64,000 nucleotides of DNA. Origin: Deltaproteobacteria bacterium. Its GTDB lineage: Bacteria > Desulfobacterota > Desulfarculia > Adiutricales > Adiutricaceae. Within the stretch, counting starts at the first letter, position 1. Each line of letters begins with the position of its first letter. The notes under the pieces were generated by a model. The model saw nothing but the letters and a program-made list of their open reading frames with translations. It was not told where the DNA came from and ran no database searches. A program made the position numbers and the translations under genes. Below, one piece after another: positions 28,349 to 36,273 of this stretch. The stretch spans positions 1-64,000 of the forward strand of contig JAISRZ010000107.1 of assembly GCA_031273455.1 (NCBI GenBank), given 5' to 3'.

Positions 28349-28747
28349 ATGCGAAAAAGTCTAGTTATTGTGGCTTTATTGTGTCTTTCGTTAGGTTGGG
28401 GGTCGAGTTTGGCTTGGGGCCAACTGGGCGGCGGCGTCCAAGGCGGGGCGGTTGGTCAGCAAGGGGGCGGTTTCACCGGTCCGGGGCTCTCCTTAACCAC
28501 CGTGGCTGAGGCCCTAAAACTTCCCGATGACTCTTACGCCCACTTAAAAGGGAATATCATCCGCCACTTGGGTAAAGATAAATACCTTTTTAGCGACGCC
28601 ACCGGGGAAATCAACGTGGATATTGACGCTGACAAGTGGCATGGCCAGAACGTCACCCCGGAAACCACCGTGGAAATCAAAGGCGAGATCGATAAGGATT
28701 GGAACAGCGTGGAAGTGGACGTGGATCAGATCGCCATTGTCAAATAA
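28349..28747 (+). CDS. YgiW/YdeI-type periplasmic OB-fold (BOF) protein
   Basis: 132 aa from the ATG at 28349 (GGAG 9 nt upstream); a longer reading from 28280 would put residues before the signal peptide. The signal peptide is MRKSLVIVALLCLSLGWG with cleavage near AWG. A Gly/Gln-rich stretch is followed by a BOF domain with TVAEALKLPDD, GNIIRHLGKDKYLFSDATGEI, and DADKW near the middle, as in YgiW/YdeI stress-tolerance proteins. Family members bind small ligands and help resist oxidative or acid stress. Function here is by family only. Confidence 0.85.
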   Translation: MRKSLVIVALLCLSLGWGSSLAWGQLGGGVQGGAVGQQGGGFTGPGLSLTTVAEALKLPDDSYAHLKGNIIRHLGKDKYLFSDATGEINVDIDADKWHGQNVTPETTVEIKGEIDKDWNSVEVDVDQIAIVK

Positions 28748-28925
28748 TGTTTCAGGCCCGCCTTAAACGGCGAAAATCTTTCTGGGGGAGCCTAAAGCTC
28801 CCCCCAAACCAACAAAAAAGTTTAGCCGCGAGCTTGGGGTTTAAGACCCTAAACGGCTCTTCACAGTCAACCACATCTAAATTAAACGGAGTTTTAGGTT
28901 TAATCATGTAAAAAGGTATAAGGAG

Positions 28926-30020
28926 ATGAACGTTAACGAGTTAACTAGCGAAAGCGTCATACCGGCCCTGGAAATAGATCGCCTTATCGCGCGCATGACC
29001 GATTCCCGGCGGGAAATGGATTATCGGACCCGGGATTACACCATCGACTTTTTGGTGGCCTTGTTTAAGGAGGGCGAGTTCTTCATTAACCCGGAGCTCC
29101 AACGGAGTTTTGTCTGGGACGATACCCGCAAATGCCGCTTTATCGAGTCTATTTTCTTGGGGTACCCCATACCCACCATGTTCTTTTCGGACCACGACGA
29201 CGGGCGTTGCGACATCATTGACGGAGCCAAACGGGCGGCCACTTTAGAGGAGTTCGTTAGCGACGACTTGGTCTTAACGGACCTGGAAAAGCTCACTTGT
29301 CTCAATGGGTTTTCCTTTCAGCGTTTGCCAGCGCCCATCCAAAAGAAGTTTCGGTCCGCCACTTTACGCGTCATCGCCTTGGACCAAGACACCCCTTTGG
29401 AGGTTCGGCGAGAGATTTTCACCCGAGTCAACCCCCCGAGCCAAGGTAATCAGACCGCCACGCGCTTAAAAGCCCACGCCGGGGAGTTCACCAATTTTTT
29501 GCTGGAGTGCTCCGAAAAACCCCTTTTCCATAAATTATGCCCCATTAGCGACCACTGTAAGAAAAGTTGCGAGCATGTGGAGCTGGTCACGCGCTTCTTC
29601 GCTTACGCCCGTGATTACCAATCGTTTGAGAGCGAAGTGGACGACTTTTTGGACCGGTTTGTCGCCCGTCATCGCCAGCGTTTTGACCGAGCCGCTTTGG
29701 AAGAGGAGTTTTCGTCCACCCTGGACTTTGTGGATAAACTTTTTCCCCATGGTTTTAAGCGGCGGCCCCATTGTAAGTTCACCCCTAGGCCCCGGTTTGA
29801 GGCCATCGCCGTGGGCGTGGCCTTGGCTTTACGGGAAAAGCGCGATTTAAGCCCAGCGGTCCCTTTGGACTGGGCGGATATTGATTCCGAGCGGGGGGCT
29901 CGTTTTAAACACCACACCACCACTCACGCCAAAGACAATAAAAAACGTTTAGCCGGGCGCGTTGAGTACGTTAGGGATATGCTTCTACACGGGAAGGAGC
30001 TTAATGGTCATAGTTTATAG
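28926..30020 (+). CDS. Stand-alone DUF262 (ParB/GmrSD-N-like) protein
   Basis: A 364-aa protein with the DUF262 signature: INPELQRSFVW (residues 54-64), IESIFLGYPIPTMFF (73-87) and DIIDGAKR (96-103). The usual catalytic DGQQR is DGAKR here. The domain is known from type IV restriction (GmrSD) and related NTP-dependent nucleases, where a DUF1524 HNH nuclease follows. No HNH motif is seen in this C-terminus, which is basic with LAGRVEYVRDML near the end. The start follows an AAGGAG that directly abuts the ATG; a further AAAAGG lies 9 nt upstream. No partner nuclease is adjacent, so a defence role is only possible. Confidence 0.8.
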   Translation: MNVNELTSESVIPALEIDRLIARMTDSRREMDYRTRDYTIDFLVALFKEGEFFINPELQRSFVWDDTRKCRFIESIFLGYPIPTMFFSDHDDGRCDIIDGAKRAATLEEFVSDDLVLTDLEKLTCLNGFSFQRLPAPIQKKFRSATLRVIALDQDTPLEVRREIFTRVNPPSQGNQTATRLKAHAGEFTNFLLECSEKPLFHKLCPISDHCKKSCEHVELVTRFFAYARDYQSFESEVDDFLDRFVARHRQRFDRAALEEEFSSTLDFVDKLFPHGFKRRPHCKFTPRPRFEAIAVGVALALREKRDLSPAVPLDWADIDSERGARFKHHTTTHAKDNKKRLAGRVEYVRDMLLHGKELNGHSL

Positions 30021-30110
30021 GGCGTAGCGTCAGCCAACGGTTTAGGCCAACCTGGATTTGGCCTCATAACCCCCCTTATGGGAGGCGGGGGGGTTTATGT
30101 CACCGGGGTC

Positions 30111-30293
30111 TTAACCATAGTTGTCGGCGTTGGAAAGTTCCCTAAAAAGTTCCCTAAAAAGTTCATAAAGTACCTAAAAGTTCCTAAAAGTTCATAAAAG
30201 TTCCCTAAAAAGTTCCCTAAAAAGTTCCCTAAAAGTTCCCTAAAAGTTCCCTAAAAAGTTCCCTAAAAGTTCCCTAAAAAGTTCCCTAAAAAA
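30111..30293 (+). pseudogene. Remnant of an AlbA_2-type gene with expanded linker repeat
   Basis: Bases 30111-30145 match 31735-31770 inside the intact AlbA_2-type gene: both contain AGTTGTCGxCxTxGGAAAGTTCCCT. From 30135 to 30293 the 11-12-nt unit GTTCCCTAAAAA is repeated about 13 times with variants. In the intact gene the same codons make the KFPDKLPEKLPE linker. The winged-helix part is missing and no open frame remains. This is the 3' part of a decayed second copy. Confidence 0.75.
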
Positions 30294-30390
30294 GGCTCTT
30301 CAGGAATTTCGGATCTTTTTTTAAATCCAGCCAATAACCATAATAACGTTCGCCCTAAGCGGTTTAAAAATAATTAAGCACTTTAACTAA

Positions 30391-30620
30391 TATAGTTAGA
30401 GTAATTAGGTATTGTTTATAGTATATATTATTAATATCAACCTAATTTAACAAAGAAATGCTAAATTCGCTTTCACCTCAAAAATATCGCCTATTCCCCC
30501 TAAGATTGAAACGGCCAAAAAGCTGGCGGCCTATGGCTAGGGGGGTTTGGGGGAAATTCGTTAGCCTTTGGTCATTTTTATATGACTTGATTTCTCCTTT
30601 CAACGCTGGAATAATCTTTA
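30391..30620. repeat. ~225-bp direct repeat, left (R1)
   Basis: Starts at TATAGTTAGAGTAATTAGG and ends at GGAATAATCTTTA. It matches 31988-32212 with scattered substitutions and small indels. It lies immediately upstream of the AlbA_2-type gene. Confidence 0.9.
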
Positions 30621-30649
30621 ACTATTCGTTTACATTAGGATGCTCGAAC

Positions 30650-31987
30650 GTGGAGAAGCAAAATATTGAATGGAAAAGCTCGTGGCACGACAATTATCTG
30701 AACACGCTCTGCGGATTCGCAAACGCCGCCGGCGGCACTATGGAAATCGGGCGATCTGACAACGGCGAAATTATAGGCGTTACCAAAATTAAAAAGCTGT
30801 TGGAGGACTTACTGAATAAAATCAGTAGCGCAATGGGCATCGTTCCTTCGATAGACGTTTTGGAATTTAACGGCAAGCAGTATCTCTCGATAACGATTAG
30901 GCCGTATTCGTTTCCGATTAGTTGTAATGGCAGGTATTATCTGCGTTCTGGTGGTACGACACATGAGCTGTCAGGCATAGAACTTGACGGTTTTATTCTG
31001 CGCGTTCATGGCAAGACTTGGGATAGCGTTCCCGTTCCGTATGTGAAGGTTGACGACTTCGAGAGCGACGCTTTCAAGGCGTTTCGCCATAAAGCAATCG
31101 CAAGCGCGCGTTTGACGGCGCGGGACTTGGAAATCACCAACGAAATGCTTTTGCGCAATTTGCGACTCGTTGAGGGCGATTATCTTACACGCGCCGCGAT
31201 TTTGATGTTTCACCAAGACCCCGAAAAATGGGTACAAGGCGCGTATCTCAAAATCGGATTTTTTGAGAACGCCGCCGACATTCTCTATCAAGACGAAATC
31301 CACGGGCCGCTTATTACGATGGCCGACAAAACAGAGGATTTGGTCTATTTGAAGTATTTTAAGGGGATGATCAGCTATGATGGCTTACAGCGGATAGAAA
31401 ATTATCCAATACCTCGGCAAGCGTTCAGAGAATCCGTTTTGAACGCCGTCATTCACCGTGATTACAGCACCGGAAATCCGATTCATATTCACATTTACCC
31501 TGACAAAGTGCTGATTTACAACGATGGCAAGCTTCCTGAACATTGGACGGTTGATGATTTGCTCATGGCCCACACGTCAAAGCCGTATAACCCATTGATA
31601 GCGCGGGCGTTTTTTCGTTCTGGGCAGATTGAGGCTTGGGATCGAGGCATTGAGAAAATTACAAATTCCTGCAAGTCTTGGGGTAAGCAAGAACCGTTCT
31701 ACCGCATACGCTCTAACGAGGTTATGATAGGCTTTAACACCGAAGTTGTCGACATCGGAAAGTTCCCTGATAAGTTACCTGAAAAGTTACCTGAAAACGA
31801 AACGCAACGAAAAATTATTGAGATGATACTCGCGAATCCATATGTGAGTAGAGTTTCCATAGCCGCCGAAATCGGGATTACAACTCGTGGCGTTCAGAAA
31901 AGCATCAACGCGCTAAAAGAGTTAGGCTTGATCGAACGCGTGGGCGCGACGAAAGGTGGTCATTGGGTGGTCAAGACGAATACTTAG
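30650..31987 (+). CDS. AlbA_2-domain/ATP-binding regulator with winged helix (RecG-related, COG2865 type)
   Basis: 445 aa from the GTG at 30650 (AGGA 9 nt upstream). The start fits the family, whose members begin EKQNIEWKxSW; a longer frame to 30458 is only translated R1 repeat. Domains: Schlafen/AlbA_2 (PF04326; FANAAGGTMEIG, YYLRSGGTTHELSG), a HATPase_c_4-like region (RESVLNAVIHRDYS), a linker of KFPDKLPEKLPE, and a C-terminal winged helix (VSRVSIAAEIGITTRGVQKSI). A transcriptional regulator is likely. Its base composition (fewer GGCC runs, more AT-neutral codons) differs from its neighbours and suggests transfer. It is flanked by direct repeats R1 and R2. Confidence 0.9.
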   Translation: MEKQNIEWKSSWHDNYLNTLCGFANAAGGTMEIGRSDNGEIIGVTKIKKLLEDLLNKISSAMGIVPSIDVLEFNGKQYLSITIRPYSFPISCNGRYYLRSGGTTHELSGIELDGFILRVHGKTWDSVPVPYVKVDDFESDAFKAFRHKAIASARLTARDLEITNEMLLRNLRLVEGDYLTRAAILMFHQDPEKWVQGAYLKIGFFENAADILYQDEIHGPLITMADKTEDLVYLKYFKGMISYDGLQRIENYPIPRQAFRESVLNAVIHRDYSTGNPIHIHIYPDKVLIYNDGKLPEHWTVDDLLMAHTSKPYNPLIARAFFRSGQIEAWDRGIEKITNSCKSWGKQEPFYRIRSNEVMIGFNTEVVDIGKFPDKLPEKLPENETQRKIIEMILANPYVSRVSIAAEIGITTRGVQKSINALKELGLIERVGATKGGHWVVKTNT

Positions 31988-32212
31988 TATAGCTAGAGTA
32001 ATTAGGTATTGTTTGTAGTATATATTATCAATATCAACCTAATTGTTCAAAAAATACTAAATTCGCTCTCACCTCAAAAAACAACCCCAATCACCTAAGA
32101 TTGAAACGGCCCTACTTACAGTCCACGGCTAAGATTTCTTTGGGGGAAATTCTTTAGCCTATGGTCATTTTTATATGACTTGATTTCTCCCTTCAACGCT
32201 GGAATAATCTTT
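31988..32212. repeat. ~225-bp direct repeat, right (R2)
   Basis: Second copy of R1, starting at TATAGCTAGAGTAATTAGG directly after the AlbA_2-type gene stop and ending at GGAATAATCTTTA. Confidence 0.9.
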
Positions 32213-32330
32213 ATGTTCCATTAACTTTTACCTTAGAGACTATTTTATCCGCCGAACCTTAAGATTATTTTGACGATCTTTAGTCAACGCGATGGCTAAC
32301 CCGACCCATTAAAAGCCCGGGCGCAAGGGG

Positions 32331-32366
32331 GACAATACGACAGACAATACGACAGACAATACGACA
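32331..32366. repeat. Three perfect 12-bp tandem repeats
   Basis: GACAATACGACA repeated three times without change. It lies in frame with the conserved pRiA4b ORF-3-like sequence that follows and would encode DNTT units. Confidence 0.9.
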
Positions 32367-32489
32367 ACCATACCGCCTGATAAACAGATTTTTGAGTTTC
32401 ACTGTGAGCTGGTCAATTTCCGACCGAAAATATGGCGGGATTTCCAGGTCCGCGGCGACATCACGCTCCATGATCTAGCCAGAATCCTC

Positions 32490-33044
32490 ATGACTTTGTT
32501 CCAGATGGACGGAACTCACTGTTACCGGATGATTTTTGCGCCTAAAGGTCGGATTAAAGCGGGTCGGCTCCATTTTGAGCCAATAGCGCAAAGAATTGGC
32601 TTTGGCTTTGGCTCTTCCGATGATGAGGAAGAGGTTTCAAACGATGACGATGACGAGTTCGAAGTCGAGGATTTTTACAAGCATACGCTGGAAGTCGATG
32701 ATCCAGGCGACATTGACAAATACAGTTTACATCAATTCTTGATTCCCAAAGGGGCTAAGTTTTTTCTCCATTATGACTATGGCGATGACTGGTTTGTCGC
32801 CGTCAGGGTGAAAAAGGTCTTTGTGGACGATAAGCTGGATTCCGTGAATCTCCCTCGGGTTCTAAAGGGCGAAGGTTATGGGATCGTTGAGGACGCGGGC
32901 GGCGTTTGGGGGCTAGAGGAGCTTTTCGAGGTCTCCGAGAACGGCGAGCGCTCGGAGCGTTACCTTGAATGGTTCCAATATGATGGCCCCGAGATTTCGG
33001 ACTTTGACCTGGATGATATGAACGCCAAACTTCATTATTCTTAG
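32490..33044 (+). CDS. Plasmid pRiA4b ORF-3-like protein, N-terminus out of reach of a start codon
   Basis: 184 aa from the first ATG, with the family's features: DGTHCYRMIF, a Asp/Glu-rich loop (SSDDEEEVSNDDDDE), FLHYDYGDDWFVAV and LPRVLKGEGYGIVEDAGG. Family homology (PF07929) clearly extends upstream in the same frame from about 32388, reading IFEFHCELVNFRPKIWRDF and GDITLHDLARIL, which is the conserved first strand and helix. That frame runs back to a TAA at 32310 without ATG, GTG or TTG, so the gene either uses an unusual start or has lost it, perhaps through the 12-bp repeat insertion at 32331-32366. The family occurs on plasmids and in mobile contexts; its role is unknown. Confidence 0.75.
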   Translation: MTLFQMDGTHCYRMIFAPKGRIKAGRLHFEPIAQRIGFGFGSSDDEEEVSNDDDDEFEVEDFYKHTLEVDDPGDIDKYSLHQFLIPKGAKFFLHYDYGDDWFVAVRVKKVFVDDKLDSVNLPRVLKGEGYGIVEDAGGVWGLEELFEVSENGERSERYLEWFQYDGPEISDFDLDDMNAKLHYS

Positions 33045-33129
33045 TTGGAGCTCTGTTAGGCTTAGGTCAAAGATTATAAGGCGTTGGAACGTTAGGCTTG
33101 CGGCCCCTAACCCCTAACCATGAACAATC

Positions 33130-33167
33130 AAGGCGTCATGAGGATTTCCTCATAACGCCTTTGTTTT
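33130..33167 (+). terminator. Rho-independent terminator
   Basis: AAGGCGT-c-ATGAGG (33130-33143) pairs with CCTCAT-a-ACGCCTT (33148-33162), a 14-bp stem with one mismatch, followed by TGTTTTA. It lies between the convergent pRiA4b-like and lipoprotein genes. Confidence 0.75.
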
Positions 33168-33196
33168 ATCCCGCGCTTAGCCTTAACGGCCCTATC

Positions 33197-34057
33197 TCAC
33201 CGGTAAAATAAGGGGTACCGGTCCCAAGTCCAAGGCGGCCTACCCAAGCGAAACATGATGTCCGTGGCTCGGCTTAAAGCCTCGCGGTTTCTAATGTCGT
33301 CATAGCTCCGATAAGCTAGGCGGTAGTATTTCCAAGCCTCATCCAAGCGCCCGGATCTCTCGTGATACAGGGCTAGGTTGTATAAGGCCGGGGCGAAGTT
33401 GGGGTTCTCTTGGAGGATCTCCTCCCACTTTCTGGCGGCCCCGTCCCAATCGTCCGCGTTAACTAACTTCGTCGCCTCCACTGACCGGGGATCGGCGGAG
33501 CGAGCCAGGTTATAGGGGGTGTGATCCGGGCCCAACTCGGCCACGATTAGGGCGGCTAAGGATCTGGCTAAGTTGTCTTGGGTCTTTTCCGGGCCTTCCG
33601 GGGTGGGGTCGGCCACGCCTTCTTGGGCTAAGTACCCGCCATAGCTCCGCCGAAAGTTCTCCTCGGTCCGCCCGGTTCTCGTAGGCCGAGCGGCCCCGGG
33701 GGCGGTGAGGGTCCAGATGGCCCTTAAGTGGGCCTCGGCCATGGTTAAGGGGATGGTCTCCGTGGTCTTTTGGCCATTGGACTTTTTGGTGACCGTTATA
33801 ACCGTCTCTTGGGACTGGGCGGTCTGGTAATCAAACTGGGTGGACCCGGCCAGAACCAAGGTCCGACCGCTAAAGGGCCTGGGCGACTCGCGTCTTTTCA
33901 GCTCCGTGGTTAAAGCTTCCCCGCCCGGGCCCGTGAACTCGCCCACCTCAATGGCCGGGGGCAATAAGGAGTGCCAGACGGGTTTGGGGGAACAGCCAAA
34001 AATCGCCAGAAGGCCAAGCCAAGCCAAAAAGACCGTAGTTTTATGACCAATGGGCAT
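33197..34057 (-). CDS. Predicted lipoprotein with TPR-like C-terminus
   Basis: A 286-aa protein with a lipoprotein-type signal (hydrophobic FLAWLGLLAIFGC, Cys near residue 22; the lipobox has Phe at -2 and is slightly atypical). The middle is Pro/Thr/Arg-rich. Residues ~210-265 form TPR-like helices (NPNFAPALYNLALYHERSGRLDEAWKYYRLAY), a protein-protein contact fold. The ATG at 34057 overlaps the trmFO end by 17 bp, so the two are coupled. An envelope location is likely; the exact role is unknown. Confidence 0.75.
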   Translation of the reverse strand: MPIGHKTTVFLAWLGLLAIFGCSPKPVWHSLLPPAIEVGEFTGPGGEALTTELKRRESPRPFSGRTLVLAGSTQFDYQTAQSQETVITVTKKSNGQKTTETIPLTMAEAHLRAIWTLTAPGAARPTRTGRTEENFRRSYGGYLAQEGVADPTPEGPEKTQDNLARSLAALIVAELGPDHTPYNLARSADPRSVEATKLVNADDWDGAARKWEEILQENPNFAPALYNLALYHERSGRLDEAWKYYRLAYRSYDDIRNREALSRATDIMFRLGRPPWTWDRYPLFYR

Positions 34058-35372
34058 AGTTAATTTCTTTCAAAAATGGCCCCCAAGCCGCCTGGGCCGC
34101 GCTTAAACGTCTGGCCCCGGTCGATTCGGAGGTCCTTAAGGGGGTAATGGCCGGGAAAAGGCCAAAGTTAATATTGGAGGGGGCGAAACCCTGCCGCCCG
34201 CCAAAGCTCTCCAGATGGCTCAGTAATGACCCCAAAGCGGTCTCGCGGGGCGGGGTTAAAAGGGGGAGACCCTGAACCAGCCGGGCCGCGTTTTCGCCGG
34301 CCCAAAGTCCTTGGGCCGCGGACTCCACGTACCCCTCCACCCCCGACAACTGGCCAGCGATAAAGATGGACGGGGCTGATTTTAGCCTTTGGAAGGGGTC
34401 TAAGACCGCCGGGGCCTCCACGTAGGTGTTCCGGTGGATGGCCCCGTACCGGCTAAACTCGGCTTTCTCTAGCCCTGGGATGAGCCGAAAGACCTTATCC
34501 TGGGCCGGGCGGGTTAAGCGCGTCTGAAAACCCACCAGATTCCAGAGGGTCCCCGATAGGTTCTCCCGCCGCAGTTGGACCACCGCCGCTGGCCGGAGCC
34601 CAGTTTTGGGGTCATTTAAGCCCACGGGCTTCATGGGGCCAAAGGCTAAGGTTTTGGGGCCCCGACTGGCCATGATCTCAATGGGCAAGCACCCCTCAAA
34701 GCAACGGTTTTCCTCAAAGGACCGGGGCTCCACCTTGTCCGCGGCCACTAAAGCCTCATAGAAGACCGCGTACTCTTCTTTAGTTAAAGGGCAGTTTAAG
34801 TAATCGCCTTCGTTAGGGGCCCCGTACCGGTCAGCCTGGTACATTTTAGTTAGATCCAAAGACTCATAGGTGACGATGGGGGCTAAGGCGTCATAAAAAT
34901 AGAGGCTCTTTTCCGGGTTATAGCGCTTAAGTAAATCCACTATGGGTTCGGAAGCCAAGGGCCCCGCCGCGATGATTAAAGGGTCCGAGGGGAGATCGTC
35001 CCCTAAAAACTCGGCCCTTTTAATGGTCACTAAAGGGTGAGACTCTAAGATTTCCGTTATGGTTTGGCTAAAAAGGACCCGGTCCACGGCTAAACACCGG
35101 CCCGCCGGCACCCGCCGCTCGTGAGCCGCCTTCATGACCACCGAGCCTAAGCCCTCTAGCTCTAGCTTTAAAAGCCCCACGGCCTTTTCCGGGTTATCCG
35201 AGCGCAAAGAGTTGGAGCAGACCAGCTCCGCCAAGGTCGCGAGGCGATGGGCCGGGGAAAATTTGGCGGGCTTCATCTCCCAGATAACCGCCCGAAGGCC
35301 GTTGGCCGCCAGCCGTAAAGCGGCCTCACTCCCGGCCAGCCCCCCGCCAATGACGTGAACCTCGGCGGTCAT
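34041..35372 (-). CDS. trmFO: tRNA (uracil-54-C5)-methyltransferase, folate/FAD dependent
   Basis: A 443-aa TrmFO that makes ribothymidine-54 in the tRNA T-loop using methylene-THF and FADH2. The FAD-binding motif is VIGGGLAGSEAAL at the N-terminus, followed by the family stretches LVCSNSLRSD, AGRCLAVDR, CFEGCLPIE (with the conserved Cys pair) and SAQGLWAGENAAR. The ATG is followed directly by TAEVHVIGGG. The length is typical. It heads a two-gene unit with the downstream lipoprotein gene. Confidence 0.97.
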   Translation of the reverse strand: MTAEVHVIGGGLAGSEAALRLAANGLRAVIWEMKPAKFSPAHRLATLAELVCSNSLRSDNPEKAVGLLKLELEGLGSVVMKAAHERRVPAGRCLAVDRVLFSQTITEILESHPLVTIKRAEFLGDDLPSDPLIIAAGPLASEPIVDLLKRYNPEKSLYFYDALAPIVTYESLDLTKMYQADRYGAPNEGDYLNCPLTKEEYAVFYEALVAADKVEPRSFEENRCFEGCLPIEIMASRGPKTLAFGPMKPVGLNDPKTGLRPAAVVQLRRENLSGTLWNLVGFQTRLTRPAQDKVFRLIPGLEKAEFSRYGAIHRNTYVEAPAVLDPFQRLKSAPSIFIAGQLSGVEGYVESAAQGLWAGENAARLVQGLPLLTPPRETALGSLLSHLESFGGRQGFAPSNINFGLFPAITPLRTSESTGARRLSAAQAAWGPFLKEINYAHWS

Positions 35373-35587
35373 TGGGGGGCTAACCCCCCGGTTGGGGCCT
35401 TAAGGCTAAAACCTATGGGGCCTAGATTTAAGATAAATATCATTATAGTCTTTTTAAGTCCTTATTTATAGCCAAAAAGCTAGTTAAAGGGAGAGGGGGA
35501 TTTAATAGGTTGACCTAAATTCGCGCCCATAGTCAATAATTTTAAGGGTTTTAGGCTAGCCTGTAAAGGGGGCGGTTAATATGGATA

Positions 35588-35616
35588 TTGACAGTTTAGG
35601 AATGGAAGTATATCAT
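35588..35616 (+). promoter_or_regulatory. Near-consensus sigma-70 promoter
   Basis: TTGACA (35588-35593), 17-nt spacer, TATCAT (35611-35616). It is one of the best -35/-10 pairs in the window. Transcription would begin near 35623, about 190 bp upstream of the small-protein gene. Confidence 0.7.
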
Positions 35617-35622
35617 TGTTAA

Positions 35623-35790
35623 TAATTCTGGGCCCTGGCTCCGGGGCGCTTGGGCCTCTAGCCAAGCGAATTATGGTTATTTTTGGTTAAATTTAGTTTT
35701 TTTTAAGTTCCTTTACTCTTCCGGTCTTCGCTGTTGGGAAAGTCCAGAGTCACTGGCCTGGCCATATTAACTCTAGGTCTTTTTTATTTT
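35623..35790 (+). ncRNA. Candidate small RNA or attenuated leader
   Basis: A non-coding stretch of about 170 nt bounded by a strong promoter and a terminator. It contains a perfect hairpin, CGCTTGG/CCAAGCG with loop GCCTCTAG (near 35648-35670), and a second GC-rich segment before it. No known RNA family was recognised. It could be an independent sRNA, or a leader with an attenuator for the gene at 35814. Confidence 0.35.
35744..35790 (+). terminator. Terminator or attenuator upstream of the small zinc-ribbon-like gene
   Basis: CCAGAGT (35744-35750) pairs with ACTCTAGG (35770-35777) with one bulged A, followed by TCTTTTTTATTTTT. The ribosome-binding site of the next gene is only about 10 bp further on. 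Confidence 0.5.
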
Positions 35791-35813
35791 TCGTTTCACA
35801 AGGATTGCTCCGT

Positions 35814-36059
35814 ATGGCCATGCAGAAACCTAATATCGCCTTGTGTATTGATGGCAAACCGCACGCCTGGATGGTGGTGGCCGAAGAGAATGTCCAGGCT
35901 GGGGATATTAATAAGCTGGAGCACCGTTGGTGCAAAAAATGTGGCTGTTTAACTCAGGTCGGCATTAGCTCCACCACGGGTGAGCCGGTGGTGGCGGTCA
36001 ACGAGGCTGGTCAACCCCACCTGGCCGCGCCCAAGATCTTAAGCGTGGTCATTAAGTGA
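35814..36059 (+). CDS. Small conserved-looking protein with a CxxC pair
   Basis: 81 aa from the ATG at 35814 (AAGGA 9 nt upstream; an earlier in-frame TTG at 35805 overlaps that site). The sequence has an N-terminal strand-rich part (PNIALCIDGKPHAWMVV) and a CKKC in RWCKKCGCLTQVGIS that could bind metal or form a disulfide with the nearby third Cys. No signal peptide or membrane segment. The family was not recognised. A possible sRNA or leader precedes it and typA follows on the same strand 214 bp later. Confidence 0.6.
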   Translation: MAMQKPNIALCIDGKPHAWMVVAEENVQAGDINKLEHRWCKKCGCLTQVGISSTTGEPVVAVNEAGQPHLAAPKILSVVIK

Positions 36060-36273
36060 GGTGGCTATTTTAGGGTTTTAGGGCTTAAGTTAGAGCCAGA
36101 AAAGAGTTAAAGAGCGTCTAAGGCGGGGCGACTTGGCCCCGCCAGGCGGTGGGATTATAGGCTTTGACGCGACTAGCGGTCGGTCGCTTAGGCTAGTGAG
36201 TTTGGTGGAAAAGGGCGGCTCCGGATGGTTTTCCGGGGCTTTTTTTTTGGAGATGGAGGGAAATCCAAGCCTT

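Noticed and set aside
30135-30293. Regular short repeats suggestive of a CRISPR array.
   Set aside because: Units are 11-12 nt and contiguous with no spacers; they derive from a linker-coding microsatellite.
30458-30649. 64-residue N-terminal extension of the AlbA_2-type gene.
   Set aside because: It is entirely translated R1 repeat plus flank; family members start at the EKQNIEW position and an AGGA precedes the GTG at 30650.
32280-32471. Minus-strand frame of 63 codons.
   Set aside because: It reads antisense to the conserved pRiA4b N-terminal coding sequence and the DNTT repeats.
35730-35760. GGGAAAGTCC resembles the conserved 5' core of RNase P RNA.
   Set aside because: The rest of the RNA (~350 nt with ACAGNRA and other conserved loops) is absent and a protein gene begins at 35814.
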